Positions 1-8,167 of a stretch of 64,000 nt of DNA are shown here, piece by piece (the stretch's first letter is position 1; the number at the start of each line of letters is the position of its first letter). The position numbers were made by a program, and so were the translations under genes. The notes below the pieces were generated by a model. The model did no database searches. It saw nothing but the letters and a program-made list of their open reading frames with translations, and had not been told where the DNA came from. This DNA comes from Candidatus Delongbacteria bacterium (GTDB lineage: Bacteria; CAIWAD01). Location: assembly GCA_020634015.1 (NCBI GenBank), contig JACKCN010000001.1:665001-729000 (forward strand), in the 5' to 3' direction.

Positions 1-31
1 GATCTGTTCGTATCTCATCTTGCCTTCCATG

Positions 32-51
32 CGCCCCCGCAAGCGGGGGCG
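32..51 (-). terminator. GC-rich hairpin after lexA
   Basis: A perfect 9-bp stem (CGCCCCCGC / GCGGGGGCG) with a 2-base centre lies 3 bases past the lexA stop codon. No T-run follows on either strand, so it is only a probable terminator or mRNA-stabilising stem. Bases 1-31 show no recognisable feature. Confidence 0.5.
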
Positions 52-54
52 GTC

Positions 55-690
55 TCAATAACTGCGCATCAGCCCGATGACCTTGCCCGCGATCCGGAAC
101 TCGGGGGAACGGCGATCCACCAGGATCGGCTCGTAGCGCTCGTTGGCCGGTTGCAGGCGCACGCGCTCCCCTTCCGGGAAATAGAACTTGACCGTGGCCT
201 CCTCGTCGAGGATGGCCACCACCATGTCGCCCGTCATGGCGCTCTCCTGGGAACGGGCGATGACCAGGTCCCCGTCGAGAATGCCCGCCCCGATCATGCT
301 GTCGCCGCGCACGTGCAGGGCAAAACTGTCGCGGTGATCGATCAGCTCGGAGTCGACCTGGACATAGCGCTCGAGGTTGCCCGTGGCCAGAATCGGTTCG
401 CCGGCGGCCACGCGCCCCAGCAGGGGAATGGCATGGCTGTCCGAGCCTTCGGTGAGCGCCATGGCCTCCATGGTCAGTTCCAGGCTGCGCGCCTTGTTGG
501 CCCGGCGCTGCAGGTAACCCTTGCTCTCCAGGGCGTCCAGCAGGGCCTTGACCCCGTTGGTGGAGCGGATGTCGAAATGCTCGCCCAGTTCGCGGTAGCT
601 GGGAGGCGCGCCCCGGCTCTCGAGCTGCTCGCGCAGGTAGCGCAGCACATCCTCCTGGCGGCTGGTGAGATTGCGGTTGAAACTGCTCAT
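55..690 (-). CDS. lexA: LexA, SOS-response repressor
   Basis: LexA represses DNA-damage genes and cleaves itself when RecA filaments form. The 211-residue length is typical. The N-terminal winged helix (about residues 1-70) carries the family pattern T-x-R-Q-x-x-V-L and the P-P-S-Y-R-E-L recognition helix region. The cleavage bond is Ala96-Gly97 in V-A-A-G-E-P. The S24-type peptidase domain has the catalytic Ser131 (G-D-S-M) and Lys168 (A-T-V-K-F-Y). The ATG at 690 is followed directly by a family-like N-terminus. An SOS box about 85 bp upstream predicts autoregulation. Identification is firm. Confidence 0.97.
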   Translation of the reverse strand: MSSFNRNLTSRQEDVLRYLREQLESRGAPPSYRELGEHFDIRSTNGVKALLDALESKGYLQRRANKARSLELTMEAMALTEGSDSHAIPLLGRVAAGEPILATGNLERYVQVDSELIDHRDSFALHVRGDSMIGAGILDGDLVIARSQESAMTGDMVVAILDEEATVKFYFPEGERVRLQPANERYEPILVDRRSPEFRIAGKVIGLMRSY

Positions 691-756
691 CCGGGTCCTC
701 CTGGCAGGTGGCGTCCGCGTCCCGGTTGAAGCTGAAATCCCGGGGGCGTCATTTTT

Positions 757-783
757 TGTTCAGTATTTTATGAACACTTGTTC
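757..783. promoter_or_regulatory. LexA operator (SOS box), Cheo-box type
   Basis: GAAC-ACTT-GTTC at 772-783 matches the GAAC-N4-GTTC core bound by Gram-positive-type LexA. A second overlapping dyad, TGTTCA (757-762) and TGAACA (771-776) with 8 bases between, shares the GAAC half-site, giving three half-sites in a row. It lies in the AT-rich part of the lexA / 927 divergent intergenic region, so it could control both genes. Confidence 0.8.
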
Positions 784-926
784 AGTGCTGCAAGGAAAAA
801 GTCGCGCCCGGATGGCCGCCGCTTCCCGCGGGCATCCGCGGGAAGCGGCGGAGGGAAGTTTTTCCTCGCGCCCAGCGCCGGCAATGGCGATTTTTCCACC
901 CCACAGCAACACAGGAGAGACATGCC

Positions 927-1520
927 ATGAACGCCCTGGACAAGGCTCTGGCCACCCAACTGGCCAACATCGAGACCCGCAGCGGCAGGACGCTGTCCCA
1001 GCTTCACCAACTGATCCAGCGCAGCGGGCTGGAAAAACACGGCCAGATCCGCGACATGCTGAAAGGCGAGCTGGGGCTGGGCCATGGCGACGCCAATACT
1101 CTGGCCCACATGGCGCTCAACAGCCCGGAACGGCTGGTGTCGGTCTCCGCGGCCAGCGCCCCTTCTGTGGAACAGGACCTGGAGGCGGTGCTGGACGGAC
1201 TGTATTCGGGCCCGAAATCCGCCCTGCGCCCGTTGCACGAGGCGCTGATGCGGCAGATCAATCAATTCGGACCCTTTGAGATCGCGCCCAAAAAGACCTA
1301 CATAAGTCTCCGTCGGGCCAAGCAGTTCGCCATGGTCGGCCCGGCCACCAGGACCCAGGTGGAAGTGGGACTGAATTGCCGGACGCTCTCCGGCGGGGAA
1401 CGGCTGAAGGTCCAGAAGCCGGGCGGCATGTGTTCGCACACGGTGCGACTGAGCGGCCCGGAGGACGTGGATGGGGAGCTGCTGGGCTGGATTCGCCAGG
1501 CCTTCGACACGGCCGGTTGA
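927..1520 (+). CDS. DUF4287 and DUF5655 domain protein
   Basis: A 197-residue soluble protein with two known uncharacterised domains. Residues about 1-65 resemble DUF4287, with the pattern G-R-T-L-x(11)-S-G-L-x-K-H-G-x-I followed by G-L-G-H-G-x-A-N. Residues about 80-190 resemble DUF5655, with P-K-K-T-Y-I-S-L-R-R-x-K-Q-F-A-M and V-G-L-N. The start at 927 has the purine-rich stretch CAGGAGAGA 9 bases upstream. Biochemical function is unknown. It is divergent from lexA and could share the SOS box, which would make it a damage-inducible gene; that is inference only. Confidence 0.85.
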   Translation: MNALDKALATQLANIETRSGRTLSQLHQLIQRSGLEKHGQIRDMLKGELGLGHGDANTLAHMALNSPERLVSVSAASAPSVEQDLEAVLDGLYSGPKSALRPLHEALMRQINQFGPFEIAPKKTYISLRRAKQFAMVGPATRTQVEVGLNCRTLSGGERLKVQKPGGMCSHTVRLSGPEDVDGELLGWIRQAFDTAG

Positions 1521-1576
1521 TCCCGCGGCGGACGGTGGGTGGTGCAGGAACCGATGTTCCAGAAAGGAAGACCGGA

Positions 1577-2176
1577 ATGAAAAAGGGGTGGATCATCCTG
1601 TTGGGTGTGGTCGCGTTCATCGTGATCGTGGTCATGATGCTGATGTCCAGCTACAACGGATTCGTCGCCAAGGACGAGGCCGTGACCAGCCAGTGGGGCA
1701 ATGTGGAGACCGTGTACCAGCGCCGTGCGGACCTGATTCCCAACCTGGTGGAGACGGTCAAGGGCTATGCGGCCCACGAGCAGGAAACCCTGCAGGGCGT
1801 GGTCGAGGCGCGCGCCAAGGCCACCCAGATGCAGGCCCAGCTCACGCCCGAAACCCTCAATGATCCGGCGATGATGCAGAAGTTCCAGGCCGCCCAGGGG
1901 CAGCTCAGTTCCGCACTCGGTCGCCTGATGGTGATCGTGGAACAATACCCGGACCTGAAGGCCAACCAGAACTTCCTGGACCTGCAGGCCCAGCTCGAAG
2001 GCACCGAGAACCGCATCGCGGTGGAACGCCGACGCTACAATGAAATGGCCCAGGCCTACAACACGGCCATCCGGCGCTTCCCGGGTGCCATGATCGCCAG
2101 CCTGACCGGCTTCGAGAAGCATGCGTACTTCGAAGCGGCCGAAGGCTCGGAACAGGCCCCCGCGGTGAAGTTCTGA
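1577..2176 (+). CDS. lemA: LemA family membrane protein
   Basis: A 199-residue protein with one N-terminal transmembrane helix (about residues 4-24) followed by a long helical extracytoplasmic domain. The family hallmarks are N-x-F-V-x-K-D-E-A-V, the R-R-A-D-L-I-P-N-L-V-E-T-V-K-G segment and E-N-R-I-A-V-E-R-R-R-Y-N. The ATG at 1577 has AAGGAAG 6-7 bases upstream and begins with a typical K-K-G hydrophobic start; the frame is open further upstream, but that part overlaps the preceding gene. It is followed by two TPM-domain genes, a conserved LemA-TPM neighbourhood of uncertain envelope function. Confidence 0.95.
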   Translation: MKKGWIILLGVVAFIVIVVMMLMSSYNGFVAKDEAVTSQWGNVETVYQRRADLIPNLVETVKGYAAHEQETLQGVVEARAKATQMQAQLTPETLNDPAMMQKFQAAQGQLSSALGRLMVIVEQYPDLKANQNFLDLQAQLEGTENRIAVERRRYNEMAQAYNTAIRRFPGAMIASLTGFEKHAYFEAAEGSEQAPAVKF

Positions 2177-2193
2177 ACGGAACGGGGGTCTTC

Positions 2194-2946
2194 GTGCGCA
2201 CGATTCATGCACGCTGCCTGATGCTCCTGGGCCTGCTGCTGATGCTGGCAGGCCCGGGTCCGGCCGCGCTCCCCCGGGTGCCGGCCAAGCACTTTTCCGA
2301 CCAGGTGGGCCTGGTCAGCCGGGCCCAGGCCGATCTGCTGGCCAATGAGCTCTACGAGTTCGAACAGCGCACGAAGATCCAGTTCGTGATCGCCATTCTG
2401 CCCGAACTGGAGGGCGAGCTCGAGGACTTCGCCTCGAGCGTCTACGAGCACTGGGGCCTGGGCACCAAGGGCGACTACCGCGGGGTGCTCTTCCTGGTCT
2501 TCCCCGCCCAGGGCAAGTCCCGGCTGGAAGTGGGCTATGGTCTCGAGGAGGCCCTGCCCGACGTGATCGCCAACCGCATCCTCCAGGAAATGCAGGAGCT
2601 GCCCCGTGATCCGGCCATCGGCCGTTTCGCCCTGGTGATGCAGCGGGTGGCCCAGCGTGTGGCCCCCGACGATCCGCTGGCCCAGGGCCTGACCCAGGCG
2701 CCGCGTACGACATCCCGCAAGGGCAAGTCTTCCGGACTGCTGGGGCTGCTGATTCCCCTGATCATTCTCTACCTGATCTTCGGACGCAACCGCCGGGATG
2801 CGGGTCTGTTCGTGCTGGGCATGCTGATGAACTCGGGTGGCCGGGGCGGAGGCTTCGGTGGCGGAGGAGGATTCGGCGGCGGCGGGGGTGGCTTCTCTGG
2901 AGGCGGAGGTTTCTCGGGTGGCGGTGGTGCAAGCGGAGGGTGGTGA
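2194..2946 (+). CDS. TPM-domain (YgcG-like) membrane protein with glycine-rich tail
   Basis: A 250-residue protein with a signal peptide (to about residue 25), a TPM domain (about 35-165, with V-x-F-V-I-A-I-L and E-V-G-Y-G-L-E-E-A-L-P-D), one transmembrane helix (about 182-196) and a tail of G-G-G-F-type repeats. This is the classic YgcG layout seen next to lemA. The start is GTG at 2194 with a GGGGG run 5 bases upstream; the first in-frame ATG (2221) would clip the signal peptide. TPM domains have been linked to acid phosphatase activity and to photosystem II repair in plants; the bacterial role is unclear. Confidence 0.93.
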   Translation: MRTIHARCLMLLGLLLMLAGPGPAALPRVPAKHFSDQVGLVSRAQADLLANELYEFEQRTKIQFVIAILPELEGELEDFASSVYEHWGLGTKGDYRGVLFLVFPAQGKSRLEVGYGLEEALPDVIANRILQEMQELPRDPAIGRFALVMQRVAQRVAPDDPLAQGLTQAPRTTSRKGKSSGLLGLLIPLIILYLIFGRNRRDAGLFVLGMLMNSGGRGGGFGGGGGFGGGGGGFSGGGGFSGGGGASGGW

Positions 2947-2948
2947 GC

Positions 2949-3407
2949 ATGGGCCGACGTCTGACAGCGAGCGGCTTCCTCAGTCAGGAGGAGCAGGACC
3001 GGATCAAGGCCGCCATCGCGGCCACTGAAGCCGCCTGCAGCGCCGAAGTGCGGCTCTGTCTGGAAACCGCCCTGCCCAAGGAAACCCAGGACCCCGAACT
3101 GCGGGCACGGCAGGTTTTCGAGCAACTGGGCATGCACGCCACCGAGGCACACAACGGGGTGCTGTTCTATCTGGCGGTCAAATCCCGACGCTTTGCCGTG
3201 CTCGGTGACGAAGACCTGCACCGCCGCGTGGGCGAGGGGTTCTGGCAGGACGTGATCGCCGGCATGACCGGGCATTTCCGCGAGGACCGTTTTGGCGACG
3301 GCCTTTGCGCGGGCATTGCCCAGGTGGGAGAGCGGCTGGCCGAGTATTATCCCTACATGCCCGATGACCGCAACGAACTGAGCGACGAGATCGACTTCAA
3401 GGACTGA
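2949..3407 (+). CDS. Soluble TPM-domain protein
   Basis: A 152-residue TPM-domain protein without signal peptide or membrane helix. It contains S-A-E-V-R-L, the G-V-L-F-Y-L-A-V strand, R-R-F-A-V-L-G-D and W-Q-D-V-I. The ATG at 2949 has GGAGGG 8 bases upstream (2935-2940) and lies 2 bases past the previous stop; two in-frame GTG codons (2940, 2943) overlap that Shine-Dalgarno site and are less likely. It completes a lemA-TPM-TPM operon and probably works with both upstream membrane proteins. Confidence 0.9.
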   Translation: MGRRLTASGFLSQEEQDRIKAAIAATEAACSAEVRLCLETALPKETQDPELRARQVFEQLGMHATEAHNGVLFYLAVKSRRFAVLGDEDLHRRVGEGFWQDVIAGMTGHFREDRFGDGLCAGIAQVGERLAEYYPYMPDDRNELSDEIDFKD

Positions 3408-3422
3408 GCGCCGCTCCCCGGA

Positions 3423-4094
3423 TCACATCCGGCCCGCGTAGGGCACCACCGGCACGGCCAGCGAATCCGCGGCACTCTCGAAGAGCGCGACGTTGCCCTC
3501 ATTCTGAAAGAAGAAGATCCGGTTGGCGTGTTCGCGCCGTGGCGAGTCGGCACTGGGCTGGAAGCGTTCTTTCGTGACCGGATCGGTCAGCATGCCGGTA
3601 TACTGCCAGGGAGCCACGAGGAACTTCTCGCGGTTCTCGTCGCTGGACAGGTAATAGGTTTCATAGTTCACGAAGACGCGGTGATCGACGTCCAGCAGGG
3701 CCTGCTTTTCCGGATCGACCACACACTCCACCGAGATGCCCAGATTGTTCAGCCAGATTTCGGGACCTTGCACGAAGGTCACTCCACAGGGCCTTCAGCA
3801 GAATCCCACCGGATGGTCGTTGACGTATGACGCGCCCATCTTGCGGTTCAGACGCACCTGGCGCACGGCGCAGCGGTCGTTGAGCGTGATCTTGCCGTCG
3901 GCGAAATAGCGCATGACCGAAAGGCTGTCCTCCGGGTGAAGCAGTTCACCCAGTGGCATCACGGGCATTGGCGCCATGTCGGCCATGGCGGACTCTTCGG
4001 AGCTTGGCTCCGCCCGGGGAGCGGGCGCCTCCGCCGCCCGGCACAGGGTTGCCAGCACGAGCAGGCCCAGACCGACGTTCCATGATCGACTCAT
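3423..4094 (-). CDS. Exported YHS/TRASH-like protein with probable selenocysteine at residue 100
   Basis: One frame runs from the ATG at 4094 to the stop at 3423, broken only by an in-frame TGA at 3795-3797. Read as selenocysteine it gives a 223-residue protein. AAGGAG lies 6 bases upstream of the start. A signal peptide (about 1-23) is followed by a metal-site-like domain with Cys75, Cys99, Sec100 and Cys103 in G-F-C-U-R-P-C; YHS/TRASH relatives normally have F-C-C-x-x-C here, so the TGA sits exactly at a conserved cysteine. A second YHS-like part follows (V-F-V-N-Y-E-T-Y-Y, then D-P-V-T-K-E-R-F). The halves stay in frame, and a bSECIS-like hairpin follows the TGA. It probably binds a metal or acts as a thiol/selenol redox protein in the periplasm. 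The alternative is a nonsense mutation. Confidence 0.82.
3764..3797 (-). promoter_or_regulatory. Candidate bacterial SECIS element after in-frame UGA
   Basis: On the minus-strand mRNA, UGA (3797-3795) is followed by 20 bases, then the apical loop CGUGC (3774-3770). The loop is closed by a perfect 6-bp stem GACCUU / AAGGUC (3780-3775 with 3769-3764), extended by GG/CC beyond a 3-base bulge. Published bSECIS rules ask for 16-37 bases from UGA to the loop, a 4-16 bp upper stem, a loop of 3-14 bases and a G among the first two loop bases; all four are met (G is second). Confidence 0.72.
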
Positions 4095-4438
4095 TCATCA
4101 CTCCTTGCCGTGATTCCGCTGTATTGTGTTGGGTCGCTGCGCATCGTTGGGAGAGATCGCGCCCAGATAGTGTGATCCTGACCGCGGATGCACAAGGAAA
4201 TTCCGGATTGCCTGAAATTCTTTCGTGAGGATTCGCTGGCCAACCCGTCCATTCACGCGCGACGCTCAGGACTGAGGATGATCATGACTGCAACCAACCC
4301 CTTCGTGGCATTGACTGTCAGCGGTGTCGTCGCATCTCTCCCGAGCCTGCTGGTCCGGTGGCGGCCGGGCGAACCGGAACTCAACCGCTTGCGGGATCGG
4401 CCGCCCCACGACCGCGCATGGGCTCCGGAGTCCGGCTC
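4095..4438. other. Divergent intergenic region, 344 bp
   Basis: It holds the Shine-Dalgarno site of the leftward YHS protein at 4101-4106. On the plus strand a possible 54-codon leader ORF begins at ATG 4278 behind a GAGGA and ends at 4442, its TGA overlapping the next ATG (4439) as ATGA. The peptide has no family resemblance, so the leader is only noted. No convincing consensus promoter was seen. Confidence 0.4.
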
Positions 4439-5065
4439 ATGAGCACGCTGAGTCTGGCACTGGCACTGGACTTTGCCGGCGTGGCGGTCTTTGCGGCCAG
4501 CGGGGCGCTCTCGGCGGGACGCCAGCGGCTGGACCTGCTTGGCGTCCTGGTGATTTCCGTGGTCACCAGCCTCGGGGGCGGCACCCTGCGTGACCTGCTG
4601 CTCGACCGTCACCCACTGTTCTGGATCACGGATACCCGCTATCTGCTGGTGAGTACCCTGGCCGCTCTGCTGACCCTGCTCTGGGTGCGTCGTTTTCCGG
4701 TACCCGAGCGTGCCCTGCTGTTGGCTGACGCTCTGGGTCTGGCCCTGTTCACCATCATGGGTGCGCGCATCGCCGCACGGGCCGGGCTGGGAGTTCCCAT
4801 CAGCATGATGATGGGGGCGATCACCGGTGCGGCCGGTGGTGTGATCCGCGATGTGCTCTCGAATGATGTACCGCTGATCCTGCGGCGCGACCTCTACGCC
4901 ACCGCCTCACTGGCGGGCGCGGGTGTGTATCTGGGTCTGCGCGAGGCATTGGCGGATCCGGCCCCCGCGATCTGGGCCGGCCTGGCGACCGTGGTGGCCC
5001 TGCGTCTGCTGGCGATTCACCGTGGTTGGCGCCTGCCCGTGTTCTACTGGAACGACCATCGATGA
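4439..5065 (+). CDS. TRIC cation-channel family membrane protein (UPF0126/YicG-like)
   Basis: A 208-residue polytopic protein with about seven hydrophobic helices. Two homologous halves carry the family motif: G-G-G-T-L-R-D in the first and A-G-G-V-I-R-D-V in the second, matching the internal duplication of the UPF0126 / prokaryotic TRIC family. Such proteins form trimeric monovalent-cation channels. The ATG at 4439 has GGAG 8 bases upstream; the frame is open to 4358, but those extra residues are not membrane-like. The amidase gene starts 13 bases after its stop, suggesting co-transcription. Confidence 0.9.
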   Translation: MSTLSLALALDFAGVAVFAASGALSAGRQRLDLLGVLVISVVTSLGGGTLRDLLLDRHPLFWITDTRYLLVSTLAALLTLLWVRRFPVPERALLLADALGLALFTIMGARIAARAGLGVPISMMMGAITGAAGGVIRDVLSNDVPLILRRDLYATASLAGAGVYLGLREALADPAPAIWAGLATVVALRLLAIHRGWRLPVFYWNDHR

Positions 5066-5078
5066 CTGCGGAGGACTG

Positions 5079-6644
5079 ATGACACAGATTCTGGCCAGAA
5101 GCTCGGTTCTCTGCCTGTGTGCCGCACTGGCCACAAGTGCCTTGCCACAGCCACAGGGAAGTCCGCTCAAGGATCCCGGCCCACTTGAAACCCTGCTGCT
5201 GCAGGGCTCGATTCCCGAGCTGCAGGCGGCCATGGACGAAGGACGGCTCACGGCCGAGGCACTGACCCGATTTTTCCTCGAGCGCATCAAAGACCACGAC
5301 GGCCCGCTGCAGGCGGTGATCGCCACCAATCCCGAAGCCCTCGCCCAGGCCCGTCGGCTGGACCAGGAACGGAAGCTGGGCCAGTCGCGTGGCCCCCTGC
5401 ACGGGATTCCCCTGCTGCTGAAGGACAACATCGAGATGCGCGAACTTCCCACCACGGCCGGTTCACTGGCGCTGGCGAACAACCTCAGCGGACGTGATGC
5501 GCCCGTGGTGGCCAATCTGCGCGCGGCAGGAGCGGTCCTGCTGGGCAAGACCAACCTCAGCGAGTGGGCCAACTTCCGCTCGGAGCGTTCCTCCTCGGGC
5601 TGGAGCGCCGTGGGTGGGCAGACCCGCAACCCCTGGGACACCGGGCGCAGCCCCTGCGGCAGCAGTTCGGGCTCGGGAGTGGCCGTGGCCGCCGGATTCT
5701 GTGTGGCCGCGCTGGGCACCGAGACCGATGGCTCCGTGATCTGCCCCTCGTCGGTCAATGGCATCACAGGACTCAAACCCAGCATCGGACTGTGCAGCCG
5801 TACGGGCATCGTGCCCATTTCGCACAGCCAGGACACCGCGGGACCGATGACACGCACACCCGGTGATGCCGCTCTGGTGCTTCAGGCGATGCGCGGCGAG
5901 GACGCCCGCGACCCGGTGACCGCGCGGGGCTCCGGCGTGCCGGCGATCTCCCATCCTTCCGGCGATCCCGCATTGCTCAGGGGCGCACGCATCGGTGTGC
6001 TGCGTTCGGCCACCGGGTATCACGAGGGTGTGGACTCGCTCTTCGATCAGGCTCTCGAGTGCCTGCGCGGTGCCGGTGCGATCCTGCTGGACGGTCTGGG
6101 TCTGGAAGAGCCGACCGGCTTCGGCGACGACAGCTACCATGTGCTGCTCTGCGAGTTCAAGCACGACCTCAACCAGTATCTGGGCGCGCTGCCCGACTCG
6201 CTGCCCGTGCACACTCTCGCCGGGCTGATCCAGTTCAATCTGGATCACACGCGGGACGAGATGCCGTGGTTCGGCCAGGAGATCTTCGTGAAGTCGCAGG
6301 CCACGGGCGGGCTGGAGGATCCGGGGTATCCCGGGGCCCTCGAGCGGGTCCGCAGCGCCACGCGCGAGCATGGGCTGGATTCGCTGCTGACCCAGTACTC
6401 GCTGGATGCCTTGCTGGCCCCCACCACGGGCCCCGCCTGGAGCATCGATCTGGTGACCGGCGACCACTTTCTGGGCGGGTTCTCAAGTTATCCTGCCATC
6501 GCGGGATACCCCCACCTGAGCCTGCCCATGGGACTTGTACACGGACTGCCCGTGGGCCTCTCGTTGAGCGCGGGAGAATTCGCTGACGCCCGCCTGCTGG
6601 AGTTGGGCGCCTCCCTGGAGGCACTGTTGAGGAAACAGCCATGA
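5079..6644 (+). CDS. Secreted amidase-signature hydrolase
   Basis: A 521-residue enzyme of the amidase-signature family, which hydrolyses amide bonds with a Ser-cisSer-Lys triad. The candidates are Lys115 (L-L-L-K-D-N-I), cis-Ser195 in C-G-S-S-S-G-S-G and nucleophile Ser219 in T-E-T-D-G-S-V, with normal spacing. A signal peptide covers about residues 1-22, so it acts outside the cytoplasm, unlike GatA. The ATG at 5079 follows GGAGGA (5070-5075). Its TGA overlaps the ATG of the acetyltransferase by 4 bases. Substrate unknown; secreted peptide amidases are the closest general type. Confidence 0.93.
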   Translation: MTQILARSSVLCLCAALATSALPQPQGSPLKDPGPLETLLLQGSIPELQAAMDEGRLTAEALTRFFLERIKDHDGPLQAVIATNPEALAQARRLDQERKLGQSRGPLHGIPLLLKDNIEMRELPTTAGSLALANNLSGRDAPVVANLRAAGAVLLGKTNLSEWANFRSERSSSGWSAVGGQTRNPWDTGRSPCGSSSGSGVAVAAGFCVAALGTETDGSVICPSSVNGITGLKPSIGLCSRTGIVPISHSQDTAGPMTRTPGDAALVLQAMRGEDARDPVTARGSGVPAISHPSGDPALLRGARIGVLRSATGYHEGVDSLFDQALECLRGAGAILLDGLGLEEPTGFGDDSYHVLLCEFKHDLNQYLGALPDSLPVHTLAGLIQFNLDHTRDEMPWFGQEIFVKSQATGGLEDPGYPGALERVRSATREHGLDSLLTQYSLDALLAPTTGPAWSIDLVTGDHFLGGFSSYPAIAGYPHLSLPMGLVHGLPVGLSLSAGEFADARLLELGASLEALLRKQP

Positions 6645-7126
6645 GTGTGACATCCACCGGATCGCCGGCGAGCGCGATCAGCTACCGCGTGAATCAGCCG
6701 ATCACGCCCGAGGACTACATCGACTTGCTGCAGCGTTCGGGACTGGCCGAGCGGCGCCCCGTACACGACCGTGCCAACATCGCGGGCAGTCTGGCCGCGA
6801 GCAACCTGCTGGTGAGTGCCTGGCACGGTGATCTCCTCGTGGGTGTGTCCCGCTCGCTCACCGATTTTCACCAATCCTGTTATCTGGCCGATCTGGCCGT
6901 GGATCGCACGGGCCAGCGCTCGGGAATCGGGCTGGAACTGATCCGACTGACGCGCGAGCAGCTGGGGTCGATCTGCAAGTTGATCCTGCTGGCGGCTCCC
7001 GCGGCCGCTGAATACTACCCCCGCATCGGTTTTCGTCACGACGAGCGCTGCTGGATTCTGGAACGGCAGGATCCGCTGGGTGTGCCACGCACGCAGGACG
7101 ACACACACGGAGGACCCACGCGGTGA
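6641..7126 (+). CDS. GNAT-family N-acetyltransferase
   Basis: A 161-residue GNAT fold protein. The acetyl-CoA loop is in the segment L-A-V-D-R-T-G-Q-R-S-G-I-G-L-E-L-I (R/Q-x-x-G-x-G/A pattern) and the C-terminal part has A-A-A-E-Y-Y-P-R-I-G-F-R, typical of small-molecule or peptide acetyltransferases. It starts in a 4-base ATGA overlap with the amidase and ends in a 4-base GTGA overlap with the next gene, so the three are probably translated together. Acceptor substrate unknown. Confidence 0.9.
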   Translation: MSVTSTGSPASAISYRVNQPITPEDYIDLLQRSGLAERRPVHDRANIAGSLAASNLLVSAWHGDLLVGVSRSLTDFHQSCYLADLAVDRTGQRSGIGLELIRLTREQLGSICKLILLAAPAAAEYYPRIGFRHDERCWILERQDPLGVPRTQDDTHGGPTR

Positions 7127-8088
7127 ACTGGATCCTGATTCTGGCGCTCTGCCTCTGCTCCAGTGTCACGGCGCGCCAACGGCAGATACCGGCTCCCACG
7201 AGACGGATCACGGACACCGGCACGCTCGAGCGGGTCGAGGCCTTTCCCTCCGATCACGTGCAGGCCCGTGCGATCGAGGTCTGGCTGCCTCCCGACAGTC
7301 TCTGGGACGGCCACCCGCTGCCCGTGCTCTACATGCACGACGGACAGAATCTATTCGAGGATTCACTCAGTTTCAGCGGTGTGGACTGGAATGTGGACAG
7401 CGTCCTGGTCGCCCTGTCGCGCCAGGGCTTCTGCTCGCTCGCGTTGCTGGTGGGCATTGCCAATACTCCGCTGCGGCGTCCCGAATACATGCCCGATGCG
7501 CTCTATGCGCAATTCACGCGCGCGGAGCGTCGTCAGTTTCGCCAGCAGTTCGGCGACAAGGCCCGCGGTGACGACTATCTGCGCTTCCTTGTCGAGGAGC
7601 TGAAGCCCTGGATCGATGCCAGCTACCCCACTCTGCCCGACCGCGATCACACGGTGCTGATGGGGTCCAGCCGGGGCGCATTGATCTCGCTGGCGGCCAT
7701 GATCCAGTATCCGCAGGTCTTTGGCGCGGCGGCCTGCCTCTCGACTCATTGGCCGGGCGCCATGGCTCACGAAGAGGACTGGTTGCGCCAATGCCTGCCC
7801 GAGCCGGACGGACACCTGCTCTACGTCGATCACGGCGACCGGACCCTCGATGCGGACTACCCGCCCCTGCAGCGTGCGGTGAACCAGGTGCTGCGCGAAA
7901 AGGGCTGGCTCTCCGGCCGGGATTTCCTCTATCGCTCATTTCCTGGCCATGAGCATTCCGAAGCCGCTTGGCGTCTGCGGCTGGACGAGCCCCTGATGAT
8001 GCTGCTGCCGCCCCTGGCGCTGACTCGGGATCCCTGGCGCGACGAGCCAACCCGGCCAGGCGCAACTCCGGAATGTCCCGCCCCCTGA
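7123..8088 (+). CDS. Exported esterase of the enterochelin-esterase/Esterase-D-like alpha/beta-hydrolase type
   Basis: A 321-residue alpha/beta hydrolase with a short N-terminal signal sequence (to about residue 17). Features are the strand and oxyanion segment L-P-V-L-Y-M-H-D-G-Q-N-L-F, the nucleophile elbow G-S-S-R-G, and a C-terminal G-H-E-H-S-E-A-A-W that supplies the catalytic histidine. This matches the putative esterase family (COG2382/COG2819). Start is GTG at 7123, overlapping the previous stop. It ends a four-gene rightward run that begins at 4439. Confidence 0.88.
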   Translation: MNWILILALCLCSSVTARQRQIPAPTRRITDTGTLERVEAFPSDHVQARAIEVWLPPDSLWDGHPLPVLYMHDGQNLFEDSLSFSGVDWNVDSVLVALSRQGFCSLALLVGIANTPLRRPEYMPDALYAQFTRAERRQFRQQFGDKARGDDYLRFLVEELKPWIDASYPTLPDRDHTVLMGSSRGALISLAAMIQYPQVFGAAACLSTHWPGAMAHEEDWLRQCLPEPDGHLLYVDHGDRTLDADYPPLQRAVNQVLREKGWLSGRDFLYRSFPGHEHSEAAWRLRLDEPLMMLLPPLALTRDPWRDEPTRPGATPECPAP

Positions 8089-8167
8089 GCATATTCCACC
8101 TTCTCGCAGACGCGGGGCGCAAACAACCAACAGACCGTTCCCACCAAACCAACAGGAGACTTGCACG

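Noticed and set aside
3423..4094. Two separate genes of 99 and 119 codons
   Set aside because: They are in the same frame, separated by only one TGA and four codons, and the GTG start of the second half falls inside the conserved motif region without a ribosome-binding site.
4278..4442. 54-codon leader ORF before the TRIC-type gene
   Set aside because: The start-stop overlap and GAGGA are suggestive, but the peptide has no recognisable features; noted only in the intergenic entry.
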